Part shown: positions 45,399 through 53,696 of the stretch, in pieces
Position numbering within the stretch: the first letter of the stretch is position 1
Layout of the letters: each line of letters begins with the position of its first letter
Assembly: GCA_036493735.1 (NCBI GenBank)
Contig: DASXPH010000070.1
Span: 8,488 to 72,487, forward strand
Reading direction: 5' to 3'
Source of the DNA: AG2 sp036493735
Lineage (GTDB): Bacteria; Gemmatimonadota; Gemmatimonadetes; Gemmatimonadales; Gemmatimonadaceae
DNA: 64,000 bases
The notes under the pieces: generated by a model
Database searches by the model: none
Told to the model about the DNA's origin: nothing
What the model saw: the letters and a program-made list of their open reading frames with translations, nothing else
Position numbers and translations under genes: made by a program

Positions 45399-46826
45399 TC
45401 AGCCCGCCGCGACGGCACCGTGCGCACCGCCCGGAACGCCGATCTCCGTCATTTTCCGAAGATCCAGCACTTCATCGATCTGATCGTCGGGGAGAACATG
45501 TTCACGCTTCACGAGATCCCGAATGAGAATGTTCTCGTTGACTGACTGTTTGCTGAGCTCCGCCGCACGCGCGTAGCCGATCTGGGGAGCGAGGGCGGTG
45601 GCGAGCGCGGCCGACCGTTCGACCCAGTATCCGCACATCTCGCGATTGGCCTCGATGCCCTTTACCGCTTTTTCCGTGAGGACCGTCGCCGCGCTGCTGA
45701 GGATCTGCATCGAGAGTAGGACGTTGAACGCGATCACGGGCATCATCACGTTCAGCTCCAACTGGCCGTGCTCCGACGCGATCGCCACCGTGGTGTCGAG
45801 GCCCATTACCTGAAAGCAGACCTGATTCACCATCTCAGGTATCGACGGATTGACCTTTCCAGGCATGATCGACGATCCCGGCTGCACCGCCGGCAGCTTG
45901 ATCTCGTCGATGCCCGTGCGCGGTCCCATCGCCATCAGCCGGAGATCACTTACAATCTTGCTCAAGTCGATGGCGAGCACCTTCAGGGCGGAGCTGAACG
46001 CGGCGACATCGCCCATGCTTTGCATGAGCTGAATGCGATCCTTCCCGACGCGGAGATCCAGTCCCGTTATGCGCTTCAGGTTCTTGACCATCAGATCCGG
46101 GTACTGCGGCTCGACAGTCACTCCCGTGCCGACGGCGCTACCGCCGATGCCGAGGTCTCGCAGATAGTCGGCGGCTTCCTTGACGCGCTTGAGCCCACGC
46201 TCGATCGAGCCCGCGTACGCCGTGAACTCCTGGCCCAGACGAATCGGCATTGCGTCCTGGAGGTGCGTGCGCCCCGCCTTGACGATGTCATCGAACTCGC
46301 GGCCCTTCGCGGCCAGCGCCGTGCGCAGCGCCTCGAACGCTCGCACGAAGGGATCGAGCTGCGAGAGACACGCCAGACGAATGTTCGTCGGAATCGTGTC
46401 GTTCGTGCTCTGCGCCATGTTGACGTGATCGTTCGGATGGACAGGCTTGTACTCGCCGCGCTTGCCGCCAAGTAGCTCGTTCGCGCGATTCGCGAGCACC
46501 TCGTTGACGTTCATGTTATGCGAGGTGCCGGCTCCCGCCTGGTACGGATCCACTACGAAGTGGTCCATATGCTTGCCGTCGAGCACCTCGTCCGCGGCGG
46601 CAACGATCGCGTCGGCCAGGCGCGCATCGAGTCGCCCCGTTTCCTTGTGCGTCATCGCCGCCGCTTTCTTGATCCACACCTGTGCAATGACGAACGGCCG
46701 AAGGGGCCGCAGACCGCTGATCGGAAAGTTCTGAACCGCGCGCAACGTCTGCACGCCGTACAGAGCGTCGGCGGGGACCTCGAGAGTGCCGAGAGGGTCT
46801 TTTTCAGTACGGGTATTCGCAGTCAT
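45399..46826 (-). CDS. aspA: Aspartate ammonia-lyase
   Basis: A 475-residue fumarase/aspartase-family lyase: TSHNMNVNEVLANRA, HVNMAQSTNDTIPT, and the signature GSSIMPGKVNPSIPEMVNQV (about residues 324-343). The SIPE form, rather than TQCE, marks aspartase over class II fumarase. It releases ammonia from aspartate to give fumarate. It stands alone between the Rrf2 regulator and a membrane protein. Confidence 0.88.
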   Translation of the reverse strand: MTANTRTEKDPLGTLEVPADALYGVQTLRAVQNFPISGLRPLRPFVIAQVWIKKAAAMTHKETGRLDARLADAIVAAADEVLDGKHMDHFVVDPYQAGAGTSHNMNVNEVLANRANELLGGKRGEYKPVHPNDHVNMAQSTNDTIPTNIRLACLSQLDPFVRAFEALRTALAAKGREFDDIVKAGRTHLQDAMPIRLGQEFTAYAGSIERGLKRVKEAADYLRDLGIGGSAVGTGVTVEPQYPDLMVKNLKRITGLDLRVGKDRIQLMQSMGDVAAFSSALKVLAIDLSKIVSDLRLMAMGPRTGIDEIKLPAVQPGSSIMPGKVNPSIPEMVNQVCFQVMGLDTTVAIASEHGQLELNVMMPVIAFNVLLSMQILSSAATVLTEKAVKGIEANREMCGYWVERSAALATALAPQIGYARAAELSKQSVNENILIRDLVKREHVLPDDQIDEVLDLRKMTEIGVPGGAHGAVAAG

Positions 46827-46871
46827 GTCGAATCAATCGGAAGAGTTGCTGCTCATGTGGTCCGCAACGTT

Positions 46872-47348
46872 TCACTGTCTCGGAGCAAGTGCGCGAACCG
46901 CTAGTACCAGGGCGACCACGGCCGCCAGCATCGCGATGCCGAGCCAGCCAACGCTGATCGCGTGCAGCTTGCCAAAGGCGATGCGCCGCGGATCATCGGT
47001 CGCGAGCGCGTCGAGCGGGCCGCCGATCGCCGTGCGTAACTGGTCGATGCGCGTGCCGACAACGAGTTGCGCCACGGCGCACGCGAGGGCCGACACGGCG
47101 CCAGCTGCCGCCCGACCCCAAGCGCCCGTTCGTCCGACGAGATCGAGCACTACGATGATGGAGCCGATCACGACGCCGGCGTAGAACAAAACGGGCAGCA
47201 CGCGAGCGACGAGCGCGCCGGCGAGAGTACGCGTCGGAAGCACATCGAAGGCCGCCGGCGCAACGACGAGGGTAAAGAGCAATGCGGCCCCGATCCACGC
47301 CGCGAGCAGCAGCGTCTCCGTGACCGGCACTCCCGCGCGACTGGTCAT
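46872..47348 (-). CDS. DUF4149-like four-helix membrane protein
   Basis: A 158-residue integral membrane protein with four hydrophobic segments (LLLAAWIGAALLFTLVVAPAAF; VLFYAGVVIGSIIVVLDLV; a third near residues 85-100; ISVGWLGIAMLAAVVALVLAV). The WxG...VAPxxF opening resembles DUF4149/TMEM205-like proteins of unknown function. Its ATG overlaps the stop of the MBL gene (ATGA). Confidence 0.6.
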   Translation of the reverse strand: MTSRAGVPVTETLLLAAWIGAALLFTLVVAPAAFDVLPTRTLAGALVARVLPVLFYAGVVIGSIIVVLDLVGRTGAWGRAAAGAVSALACAVAQLVVGTRIDQLRTAIGGPLDALATDDPRRIAFGKLHAISVGWLGIAMLAAVVALVLAVRALAPRQ

Positions 47349-47986
47349 CGCCTAACGACCCGCGCGATGCCGTTGAGGAAGGGATTCGTCGCCCGTTCAC
47401 GCCCGATCGATGTCGTCGGTCCATGCCCCGGATAGACGATGGTCTCTTCCGGTAACCCGGCTACGCGCTCGAGCGATTCCATCATGTGATCGGGATTCGC
47501 CAGCGGCAGATCGGTTCGGCCGATGGATCCAGCAAACAAAAGATCTCCGCCGACCATATGGCCCTCGCGTACGAACGCCACGTGGCCTGGTGCATGCCCA
47601 GGTACGTGGAGCACGTCGAAGTCGAGTGAGCCGACGGTCACAATATCCCCTTCGGCGAGTGTGCGGTCGGGAGCGGGCGGCTGCTCGAAGGGAATGCCGT
47701 AGACGGCGGCCTGCATCGCCCCTCGATCGTAGAGTGGTTGATCGGCTGGGTGGAGATAGATCGGTACCTCCCAGACACGCTTCACGTCGGCAATCGCGCC
47801 GATATGATCGATGTGAGCGTGCGTCAGCCAGATTGCTTCGAGTGTCGCACCGGAAGCGCGAACCATCTCGATGAGAGCGTCTGGCTCGGCGCCGGGATCT
47901 ACGAGGACGGCGCGCTGCGAAGCAGGATCGAGAACGAGATAGCTGTTCTCCTGAAACGCTCCTACGGTCCGCCAATCGATGTTCAC
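47345..47986 (-). CDS. Metallo-beta-lactamase-fold hydrolase, glyoxalase II-like
   Basis: A 213-residue MBL protein with the metal motif THAHIDHIG (HxHxDH), HVPGHAPGHVAFV, GGDLLFAGSIGRTDLP and a C-terminal PGHGPTTSIGRERATNPFL. This subgroup hydrolyses thioesters such as S-lactoylglutathione, or has persulfide/other roles. A GTG start overlaps the trxB stop (GTGA). Confidence 0.85.
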   Translation of the reverse strand: MNIDWRTVGAFQENSYLVLDPASQRAVLVDPGAEPDALIEMVRASGATLEAIWLTHAHIDHIGAIADVKRVWEVPIYLHPADQPLYDRGAMQAAVYGIPFEQPPAPDRTLAEGDIVTVGSLDFDVLHVPGHAPGHVAFVREGHMVGGDLLFAGSIGRTDLPLANPDHMMESLERVAGLPEETIVYPGHGPTTSIGRERATNPFLNGIARVVRR

Positions 47987-48972
47987 GCGGAATACCCTCC
48001 TGTCCCGACGATCTCCGGCACCTTCTCGCCATCCGCTAGCGCCTTGAGATACTTCTCGACAGCGATCGCGGCGGTTGTCGCGTCGCCGACAGCGGTGGTC
48101 ACCTGCCGGGTCAACTGCGAGCGGACGTCGCCCGCGGCGAAGAGGCCGGGCATGGATGTCTCCATGTTCGCGTCGGTGACGAGATAGCCCATCTCGTCGT
48201 GGCGAACGTGGCCGATGATGATCCCCGTGTTCGGCCGGAAGCCCACGAATATGAAGACACCCGTCGCGGCGAGATCTCGCGCTTCACCGGTACGAACGTT
48301 CCGCAGCTTGAGGTTGTTAACGAGCCCCTGCGCGTCGGCCTGAATCTCATCGACGACGGTATCCCAAATGAGCTCGATCTTCGGATTCTCGAACAGGCGA
48401 CTCTGGAGCAGCTTCGAGGCCCGCAGGGTGTCGCGTCGGTGAATCAGGTAGACCTTGTCCGCATAACGAGTGAGGAAGTCCGCCTCCTCGGTCGCCGCAT
48501 CGCCGCCACCAACCACGACAATCGTCTGCTTCTTGAAGAACGCGCCGTCACAGATCGCGCAGTATGATACCCCCTTCCCCGCATACTCCAATTCACCGGG
48601 AATGCCGAGCTTCACGGGCGTTCCGCCCGCGGTGATGATGACCGCCGGCGACCGATACGTCTCGCCATCGCTCGTCTCGGTGTCGAACTGTCCGTCCTCT
48701 CGCTTGCGCACGGAAGTCACGTGCACGCCATTCCGGAACTCGGCGCCGAATTGCTTCGCGTGGGTCTCGAACTTCTCCGCGAGCTCGTGGCCGAGAATGC
48801 GGTCGAAACCGGGGTAATCCTCGACGAGCTCTGTGTTCAAAAGCTCGCCACCAGGCGTGCCTCGCTCCAGAACGACGGCCCGTATCATCGAGCGGCCAGC
48901 ATACAGGGCCGCGCACATGCCGGCCGGCCCCGCCCCAATGATCACAACGTCGTACGTCAGCGTCTTTCCCAT
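47983..48972 (-). CDS. trxB: Thioredoxin reductase
   Basis: A 329-residue flavoprotein: FAD site IIGAGPAGMCAALYAGRS, redox pair CAICDG (CxxC, about residues 145-148), NADPH site VVGGGDAATEEADFL, and GLFAAGDVRS. It reduces thioredoxin with NADPH. It is upstream of and coupled to the MBL hydrolase. Confidence 0.93.
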   Translation of the reverse strand: MGKTLTYDVVIIGAGPAGMCAALYAGRSMIRAVVLERGTPGGELLNTELVEDYPGFDRILGHELAEKFETHAKQFGAEFRNGVHVTSVRKREDGQFDTETSDGETYRSPAVIITAGGTPVKLGIPGELEYAGKGVSYCAICDGAFFKKQTIVVVGGGDAATEEADFLTRYADKVYLIHRRDTLRASKLLQSRLFENPKIELIWDTVVDEIQADAQGLVNNLKLRNVRTGEARDLAATGVFIFVGFRPNTGIIIGHVRHDEMGYLVTDANMETSMPGLFAAGDVRSQLTRQVTTAVGDATTAAIAVEKYLKALADGEKVPEIVGTGGYSA

Positions 48973-48985
48973 GGACCTAATCTCG

Positions 48986-49813
48986 TCAATGCCCCGAACC
49001 CGCGAAACGGTGATTCACCAGCGGGCCCACGACCAGGCGTTCGAATGCGCCGTGGCAGTGCGACATCGTGCCCACGAGCACCTCAGCCGCGCTCCGCTCG
49101 GCAGCGCGTCGAACGACATCGTCGCCCGCGAGCACTTCCGCTGTATCGAACATGCCCACGCCGTAGGCGCGGTGCGTACAGTGGAATATCACCGGTCCGG
49201 CAAGCATCCAACCACGTCCCTGCGCCGCCGCGACGTAGGCCCGCGCGGTGTCCGGCAGACTCCAATCGCGAAGCTCGCGTGTATGCGGACAGATATTCGG
49301 TTCGATGCAGTTGATTGGACAGATCCAGGTCGCGAAGCTCACGTAATGCGGACCACCGTCCGTGGCGCGCTGCCATGGCGTTGGCGGTACTGCGTCGAGC
49401 GGTTTGGTGCCGACGTCCCGGCCTGGCCATCGTCGGCGTGCGCGCTCGAGAATCCATTCGAACATCAGGTGCGGCATCAGGGGCGACGGAACGATGGCGT
49501 CGCGTTGGGAGGCCGGCCGATCGGCCGCGGCAGCATCGAGATACTGCCGAAAGAAGGTGCTCCACTCGGAGACCACCAACTCCACATGGCCATCGTCAGC
49601 GGCTGATGCAGGATCGGGCGTCATGGAGGCGACCCGACAATGCGGGTCTCGATCGATGACGAGCAGGCGCTCCCAACGAACGGCGTCGGCGCGGGCGGCG
49701 CGACGGAGTTGTCGCACGTAATAGCTGCCGTAGCATCCCCCACCAACGACGACAATCGCACCAAATTCCAACCGCCGTCGAGTCGTCTCCGCTACGTGCT
49801 CACTTCCGGACAT
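48986..49813 (-). CDS. Uncharacterised Rossmann-like protein with a Cys-rich motif
   Basis: A 275-residue protein of no family I can name. The N-terminus has IVVVGGGCYGSYYVRQLRRA, a dinucleotide-binding-like glycine motif with a Cys in the loop. Mid-sequence holds TWICPINCIEPNICPHTREL, three Cys in 11 residues after WI, a probable metal or Fe-S site. The C-terminal part has FHCTHRAYGVGMFDT and MSHCHGAFE. It overlaps the SDR gene by 14 bases and sits next to trxB, which suggests a redox role, but this is inference. An alternative start lies at 49825. Confidence 0.55.
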   Translation of the reverse strand: MSGSEHVAETTRRRLEFGAIVVVGGGCYGSYYVRQLRRAARADAVRWERLLVIDRDPHCRVASMTPDPASAADDGHVELVVSEWSTFFRQYLDAAAADRPASQRDAIVPSPLMPHLMFEWILERARRRWPGRDVGTKPLDAVPPTPWQRATDGGPHYVSFATWICPINCIEPNICPHTRELRDWSLPDTARAYVAAAQGRGWMLAGPVIFHCTHRAYGVGMFDTAEVLAGDDVVRRAAERSAAEVLVGTMSHCHGAFERLVVGPLVNHRFAGSGH

Positions 49814-50531
49814 GTCGCCCGCCATCGACGATCACGGTCTCACCGGTGACATAGTCGCTGTGCAGTAGATACAGCATAGTATCGACGACGTCCTTCGGAG
49901 ACCCCAAGCGAGCGAGCGGAGTCGATTCGCGCAGCCTGGCCGCGTCCTCTTCCGTCCACCCGTCGGGCAAGAGCACCGCTCCCGGTGCGATGCCGTTGAC
50001 ACGGATATCAGGCGCCAGCGCACGGGCGAGCGCGCGCGTCATGTACACCACTCCTGCCTTCGAGATGCCGTGCGGAATGTACGCCGGCCACGTCTCGAAC
50101 GCGGCGAGATCGGCGATGTTGACGATCGCACCTTTTCGGCGCGACAGATGCGGCGCCGCGGCCTGGGCGAGCAGGAAGGGAGCGCGAAGATTCAACGCCA
50201 TCATCGCATCCCACGCCGCGGCGGTCACCTCGCCTAACGGCGTGCGCTCCATCACCGCCGAGGAGTTGACGAGCACGTCCATCGCGCCGAGCTGCTGCAC
50301 GACGTCCCGTACGAGGCGCTCGGGCTCATCCGGCTTCGTCAAGTCAGCCGCGACGAGCGACGCCGTGCCGCCGGCATCGACGATGAATTGCGCCGTCTCC
50401 CGCGCGCCGCGGTCGCTCGCATGATAATGCACGGCGACGCGCATCCCCTCCGCACCGAGGGCGACCGCAAGCGCCCGCCCGACGCGTCGGCCGGCTCCCG
50501 TCACCAGTGCAATGCGACCGCGCAGCTCCAC
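49800..50531 (-). CDS. Short-chain dehydrogenase, pteridine-reductase-like
   Basis: A 243-residue SDR with NADP motif LVTGAGRRVGRALAVALG (the GAGRR form of pteridine reductases), NSSAVM, IVNIADLAAFE (Asp where classical SDRs have Ser) and YIPHGISKAG. Four residues before the catalytic Lys is His rather than Tyr, so catalysis may be altered. A GTG start at 50531 with GGAGG six bases upstream is preferred; the frame extends further. It ends DGGRHVRK. Confidence 0.82.
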   Translation of the reverse strand: MELRGRIALVTGAGRRVGRALAVALGAEGMRVAVHYHASDRGARETAQFIVDAGGTASLVAADLTKPDEPERLVRDVVQQLGAMDVLVNSSAVMERTPLGEVTAAAWDAMMALNLRAPFLLAQAAAPHLSRRKGAIVNIADLAAFETWPAYIPHGISKAGVVYMTRALARALAPDIRVNGIAPGAVLLPDGWTEEDAARLRESTPLARLGSPKDVVDTMLYLLHSDYVTGETVIVDGGRHVRK

Positions 50532-50572
50532 GCTTCCTCCGTGCGACGCACTCGACGGGCGTCGTCTATTCG

Positions 50573-51445
50573 TTAGGCAACGAATGCCCGAGGGTCGTCG
50601 CCTCGTGCCAAGCGGCGCGATGTCACTGTTTGATCCTGGCGCTCGAGCCACGCCATCGGCACGCACATGCCGCCGAGGGTGCGGCCGCCTTCCGAGAGCC
50701 CATGCCAATCCGAGCCGCCGCTCGGCACGAGGCGAAAATGGTCGACGAGCGCAAGGAGACGCGTCGCGTCCTCCTTCGAGTGACTCGGATGGCGCACCTC
50801 GACGCCGTCGAGGCCATCGGCAAGGAGCGCCTCGATGCGGACCCGCGTGCCGGCGCCACCGGGATGCGCCAGAATCGCCAGCCCGCCCGCGTCATGAATC
50901 ATGGCAATCGCATCCCTCATCGACAGCCGATCCTTCGGTATGAAGGCGGCCCGGCCGTTCCCGAGATATCGGTCGAACGCGTCGCGAAAATCCGTCGCCC
51001 ATCCATCGTTGACCAGCGCGCGCGCGATGTGCGGCCGGCCCACCGCCCCAGTGCCGGATTGCGCAAGCACGTCATCGATGGTGACCTGGACGCCGAGCTC
51101 GTTGAGCCGACTGACGATACGCTGCGCCCGCGTCAGTCGCATCGTTTTGAGATCGCTAAGACTCGCATCGAGCCGCGTGACGTCGGCGAGATGCAGGCCA
51201 AGGAGATGTGTCTCGGCATCGCCTTCGACCGCGCTCAACTCGACGCCGGCGACGACCCGCACGCCTAACAACCGACCCTCGTCGACCGCTTCGGCCAGAC
51301 CGTCTACGGTATCGTGGTCGGTCAACGCGATCGCCGACAGACCAATGCCCCGCGCGGCGCGGACGACGTCGCGGGGGGCACGCGATCCGTCCGACGCGGT
51401 CGAGTGCGTGTGCAGATCGACGAAGCGCGGGTCCAGCTCGGTCAT
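50573..51445 (-). CDS. PHP-domain phosphoesterase (TrpH/RNase AM-like)
   Basis: A 290-residue PHP protein: FVDLHTHSTASDGSRAPRDVV, IALTDHDTVDGL, VVAGVELSA, AILAHPGG and SGGSDWHG, the metal ligands of the trinuclear PHP site. Homologues hydrolyse 3'-phosphoadenosine phosphates or act as 5'-3' exoribonucleases. The stop codon lies inside a GCCTAACG copy. Confidence 0.85.
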   Translation of the reverse strand: MTELDPRFVDLHTHSTASDGSRAPRDVVRAARGIGLSAIALTDHDTVDGLAEAVDEGRLLGVRVVAGVELSAVEGDAETHLLGLHLADVTRLDASLSDLKTMRLTRAQRIVSRLNELGVQVTIDDVLAQSGTGAVGRPHIARALVNDGWATDFRDAFDRYLGNGRAAFIPKDRLSMRDAIAMIHDAGGLAILAHPGGAGTRVRIEALLADGLDGVEVRHPSHSKEDATRLLALVDHFRLVPSGGSDWHGLSEGGRTLGGMCVPMAWLERQDQTVTSRRLARGDDPRAFVA

Positions 51446-51449
51446 CGGT

Positions 51450-51716
51450 TCAGCGGGCGTAGTCAGCTTCGGGAGAGGTCGCGCTGGGCTGCGACTGACT
51501 GTGCAACCGGACGAGATCCGCGTCCGTGAGCTCGGCCAACGATTGCTCGCGCGAGCGCGTCGCGTGCGGCGAGTACCGTGTCACCCGAACGCGGCGATCC
51601 GCACCTTCCCCGCTGATGAACATGAGCGAAAACTCATCACGGTCGTTCTGGGTGACGCGGCCGGAGGGCATGACGCGCCAGAGAAGGCCGTCGACGTTGA
51701 TAGTGCGCGTCGGCAT
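51450..51716 (-). CDS. Small hypothetical protein (88 residues)
   Basis: An 88-residue soluble protein with a beta-like opening (TRTINVDGLLWRVMPSGRV) and charged middle (RRVRVTRYSPHATRSREQSLAEL). It is 4 bases upstream of the PHP gene and 2 bases after the next small gene, so it is within the same transcript. Not recognised. Confidence 0.6.
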   Translation of the reverse strand: MPTRTINVDGLLWRVMPSGRVTQNDRDEFSLMFISGEGADRRVRVTRYSPHATRSREQSLAELTDADLVRLHSQSQPSATSPEADYAR

Positions 51717-51718
51717 GG

Positions 51719-51979
51719 TCAGGACAACTCCACTTCACGGTAGATGCGCGCCGGATCCAGCGCGGGGTCGGGTGCGGCAGCGTGAGCGCGCGCCAGCGTG
51801 TCCGCGTCCGGGGCTTCGACGAATTCGAGGAACGCGCCGGGGAGGCTGGCTTCCTCGAACACCCAGAAATGACACTTCGCGCGAGAGTAGTGCTCCTGCT
51901 TCCGCTTCATCCGCTGGAAAAATCGCTCGCGCTCTGGCGGTGTCACGAGCGTCCGTTGCACACTGAGTGCTCTCGCCAT
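51719..51979 (-). CDS. Small hypothetical protein (86 residues)
   Basis: An 86-residue protein starting MARALSVQRTLVTPPER, with FFQRMKRKQEHYSRAKCHFWVFEEASLPGAFLEF in the core, suggesting a compact ferredoxin-like alpha-beta (ABM-type) fold. It lies 5 bases after the E2 gene. ATG 51979 is used because the frame upstream overlaps E2. Function unknown. Confidence 0.6.
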   Translation of the reverse strand: MARALSVQRTLVTPPERERFFQRMKRKQEHYSRAKCHFWVFEEASLPGAFLEFVEAPDADTLARAHAAAPDPALDPARIYREVELS

Positions 51980-51984
51980 GCTGC

Positions 51985-53397
51985 TCAAACGACGCCCGCT
52001 TCGGGAAAGTTTTCGAGTCCCTGCTTCACGAACGCGAGAAACTTGTCGGCGGCCGAGCCATCGACGATTCGGTGATCGAACGACAGTGAGAAGTACGCGC
52101 AGGTGCGAATCGCGATCGTGTCCTCGCCGTCCGGACCGGCGATCACCTTCGGTCGCTTCTCGATCGCGCCGAGTCCGAGAATCGCGGACGTATTGAGCGG
52201 GATGATCGGCGTGCCCATGAGCGAACCAAAAACCCCGGGATTCGTGATCGAGAAGGTTGCGCCCTGCACTTCCTGCGGCTGGAGCCGCTTTGTCCGCGCC
52301 CGTTGGGCGAGATCGTTGAGCTGGCGCGTGAGTCCGGTAATCGATAGGTCGTCGGCGTTCTTGATGACGGGAACGATGAGCCCCCACTCGAGCGCGACGG
52401 CGATACCGATGTTGTATTGCTTGCGAAAAACGATGTTCGTGCCGGCGACGGCGGCATTGAGCACGGGATGCTGCTTCAGCCCATCGACGACAACCTTGAT
52501 GATGAAGGGCAGGTACGTGAGCTTCTGGCCACTCTTCGCCTCGAACTCGGCGCGGGCCTTCGCTCGAATACGCGCGATTCGGGTGAGATCGATCTCGAAG
52601 AAGCTGGTGACGTGAGCCGCGGTGCGCCGGGCGGCGACCATATGGTCGCTCGTAAGGCGACGGATCTGCGTCATCGGCTCGACGAGATCGCCTGGCCATG
52701 CCTCGGCGGCGGGACCGTGTTGCTCGACACCCGCGGGCGCGTGCATCGACGGACGCGGCGCAGCCACAGGGGTCGCGGCCGCTCCGGACTCGAGGAACTG
52801 GAGGATGTCGCGCTTGGTGACGCGTCCGGCGATGCCGGTGCCATGCATCGCCGCGAGCTCGATGCCATGTTCGGCGGCGATTTTTCGAACGAGGGGTGAG
52901 GACTTGGTTCGAAGGCGCTCCTCGAGCGAGTTGCCGTTAGGCTGAACAGATCCGGTACGGGGAGCGGCGGAGGGATGTGAGGCCGACGCGGCCGCAGGCG
53001 TATTTTGAAAAGCGGGGGGGGCCCCCGCGCCCGAACCCGTTGCGCGCGCCCCTCCACTGCCCGCGGCTACCGGCGCCGGACTCGCCGGCTTCTCCGGTGC
53101 GGCGCTCGCCCCAGCGCTTGGGGCACCGGAACCGCTCGCCGAAATGGCTGCGCCTTTCTCCGTCTCCAAACGGGCGACGACCGTCTGCACCGGCACGGTC
53201 TGCCCCTCCTTTACCAGAATTTCGGCAAGCACACCGCTCGATGGCGCCGGGATCTCAGCGTCCACCTTATCCGTCGAGATCTCGAAGATCGGCTCGTCGC
53301 GCTTGATCTCGTCCCCCACCTTCTTCAACCAGCGCGACAACGTGCCTTCGGCGATCGACTCCCCCATCTGGGGCATTACCACGTCTATTCGAGCCAC
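51985..53397 (-). CDS. 2-oxo-acid dehydrogenase E2 (dihydrolipoamide acyltransferase)
   Basis: A 470-residue E2: lipoyl domain with ISTDKVDAEIP (lipoyl Lys near 44), a long Ala/Pro/Gly-rich linker, a peripheral-subunit-binding domain (SSPLVRKIAAEHGIELAAMHGTG) and a catalytic core ending in FDHRIVDGSAA. It transfers acyl groups from E1 to CoA. A GTG start (53397) is used. The E1 genes are upstream on the same strand; E3 is absent from the window. Substrate, pyruvate or branched-chain, is undecided. Confidence 0.93.
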   Translation of the reverse strand: MARIDVVMPQMGESIAEGTLSRWLKKVGDEIKRDEPIFEISTDKVDAEIPAPSSGVLAEILVKEGQTVPVQTVVARLETEKGAAISASGSGAPSAGASAAPEKPASPAPVAAGSGGARATGSGAGAPPAFQNTPAAASASHPSAAPRTGSVQPNGNSLEERLRTKSSPLVRKIAAEHGIELAAMHGTGIAGRVTKRDILQFLESGAAATPVAAPRPSMHAPAGVEQHGPAAEAWPGDLVEPMTQIRRLTSDHMVAARRTAAHVTSFFEIDLTRIARIRAKARAEFEAKSGQKLTYLPFIIKVVVDGLKQHPVLNAAVAGTNIVFRKQYNIGIAVALEWGLIVPVIKNADDLSITGLTRQLNDLAQRARTKRLQPQEVQGATFSITNPGVFGSLMGTPIIPLNTSAILGLGAIEKRPKVIAGPDGEDTIAIRTCAYFSLSFDHRIVDGSAADKFLAFVKQGLENFPEAGVV

Positions 53398-53413
53398 CGC
53401 TTCTCACCCCGTT

Positions 53414-53695
53414 TCAGAGATTGCCCGACGTCCTTTCCTTCCGCTCACCGCCACGCATTCGCGTGAGCGCTACCGTCGGAATCACGATCAATCCTATGAC
53501 TGCGCCGCACGCCGCGAAGATGAACCAGTTGCAGGGCGCCCCCGTTTCCGGATCTGGCGTACAGCCGCGAAACGCTCCGACGATCTTCGCTATGAGCACG
53601 AATATCATCGCCCCACCGAACAGCCCGCCCATCGCGGTGAGACAACCCACACCAACATAAGCCCACCGACGCGACTCTGTCTCTCCCTCGGCCAT
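53414..53695 (-). CDS. Small two-helix membrane protein between E1beta and E2
   Basis: A 93-residue protein with two transmembrane segments (VGVGCLTAMGGLFGGAMIFVLI and FIFAACGAVIGLIVIPTVAL) flanking a short Cys-containing loop (RGCTPDPETGAPC). It begins one base after the E1beta stop and ends 16 bases before E2. It is unusual within this operon; not recognised. Confidence 0.6.
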   Translation of the reverse strand: MAEGETESRRWAYVGVGCLTAMGGLFGGAMIFVLIAKIVGAFRGCTPDPETGAPCNWFIFAACGAVIGLIVIPTVALTRMRGGERKERTSGNL

Positions 53696-53696
53696 T

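Noticed and set aside
45399..46826. Class II fumarase
   Set aside because: The signature loop reads GKVNPSIPE, the aspartase form, rather than the TQCE form of FumC.
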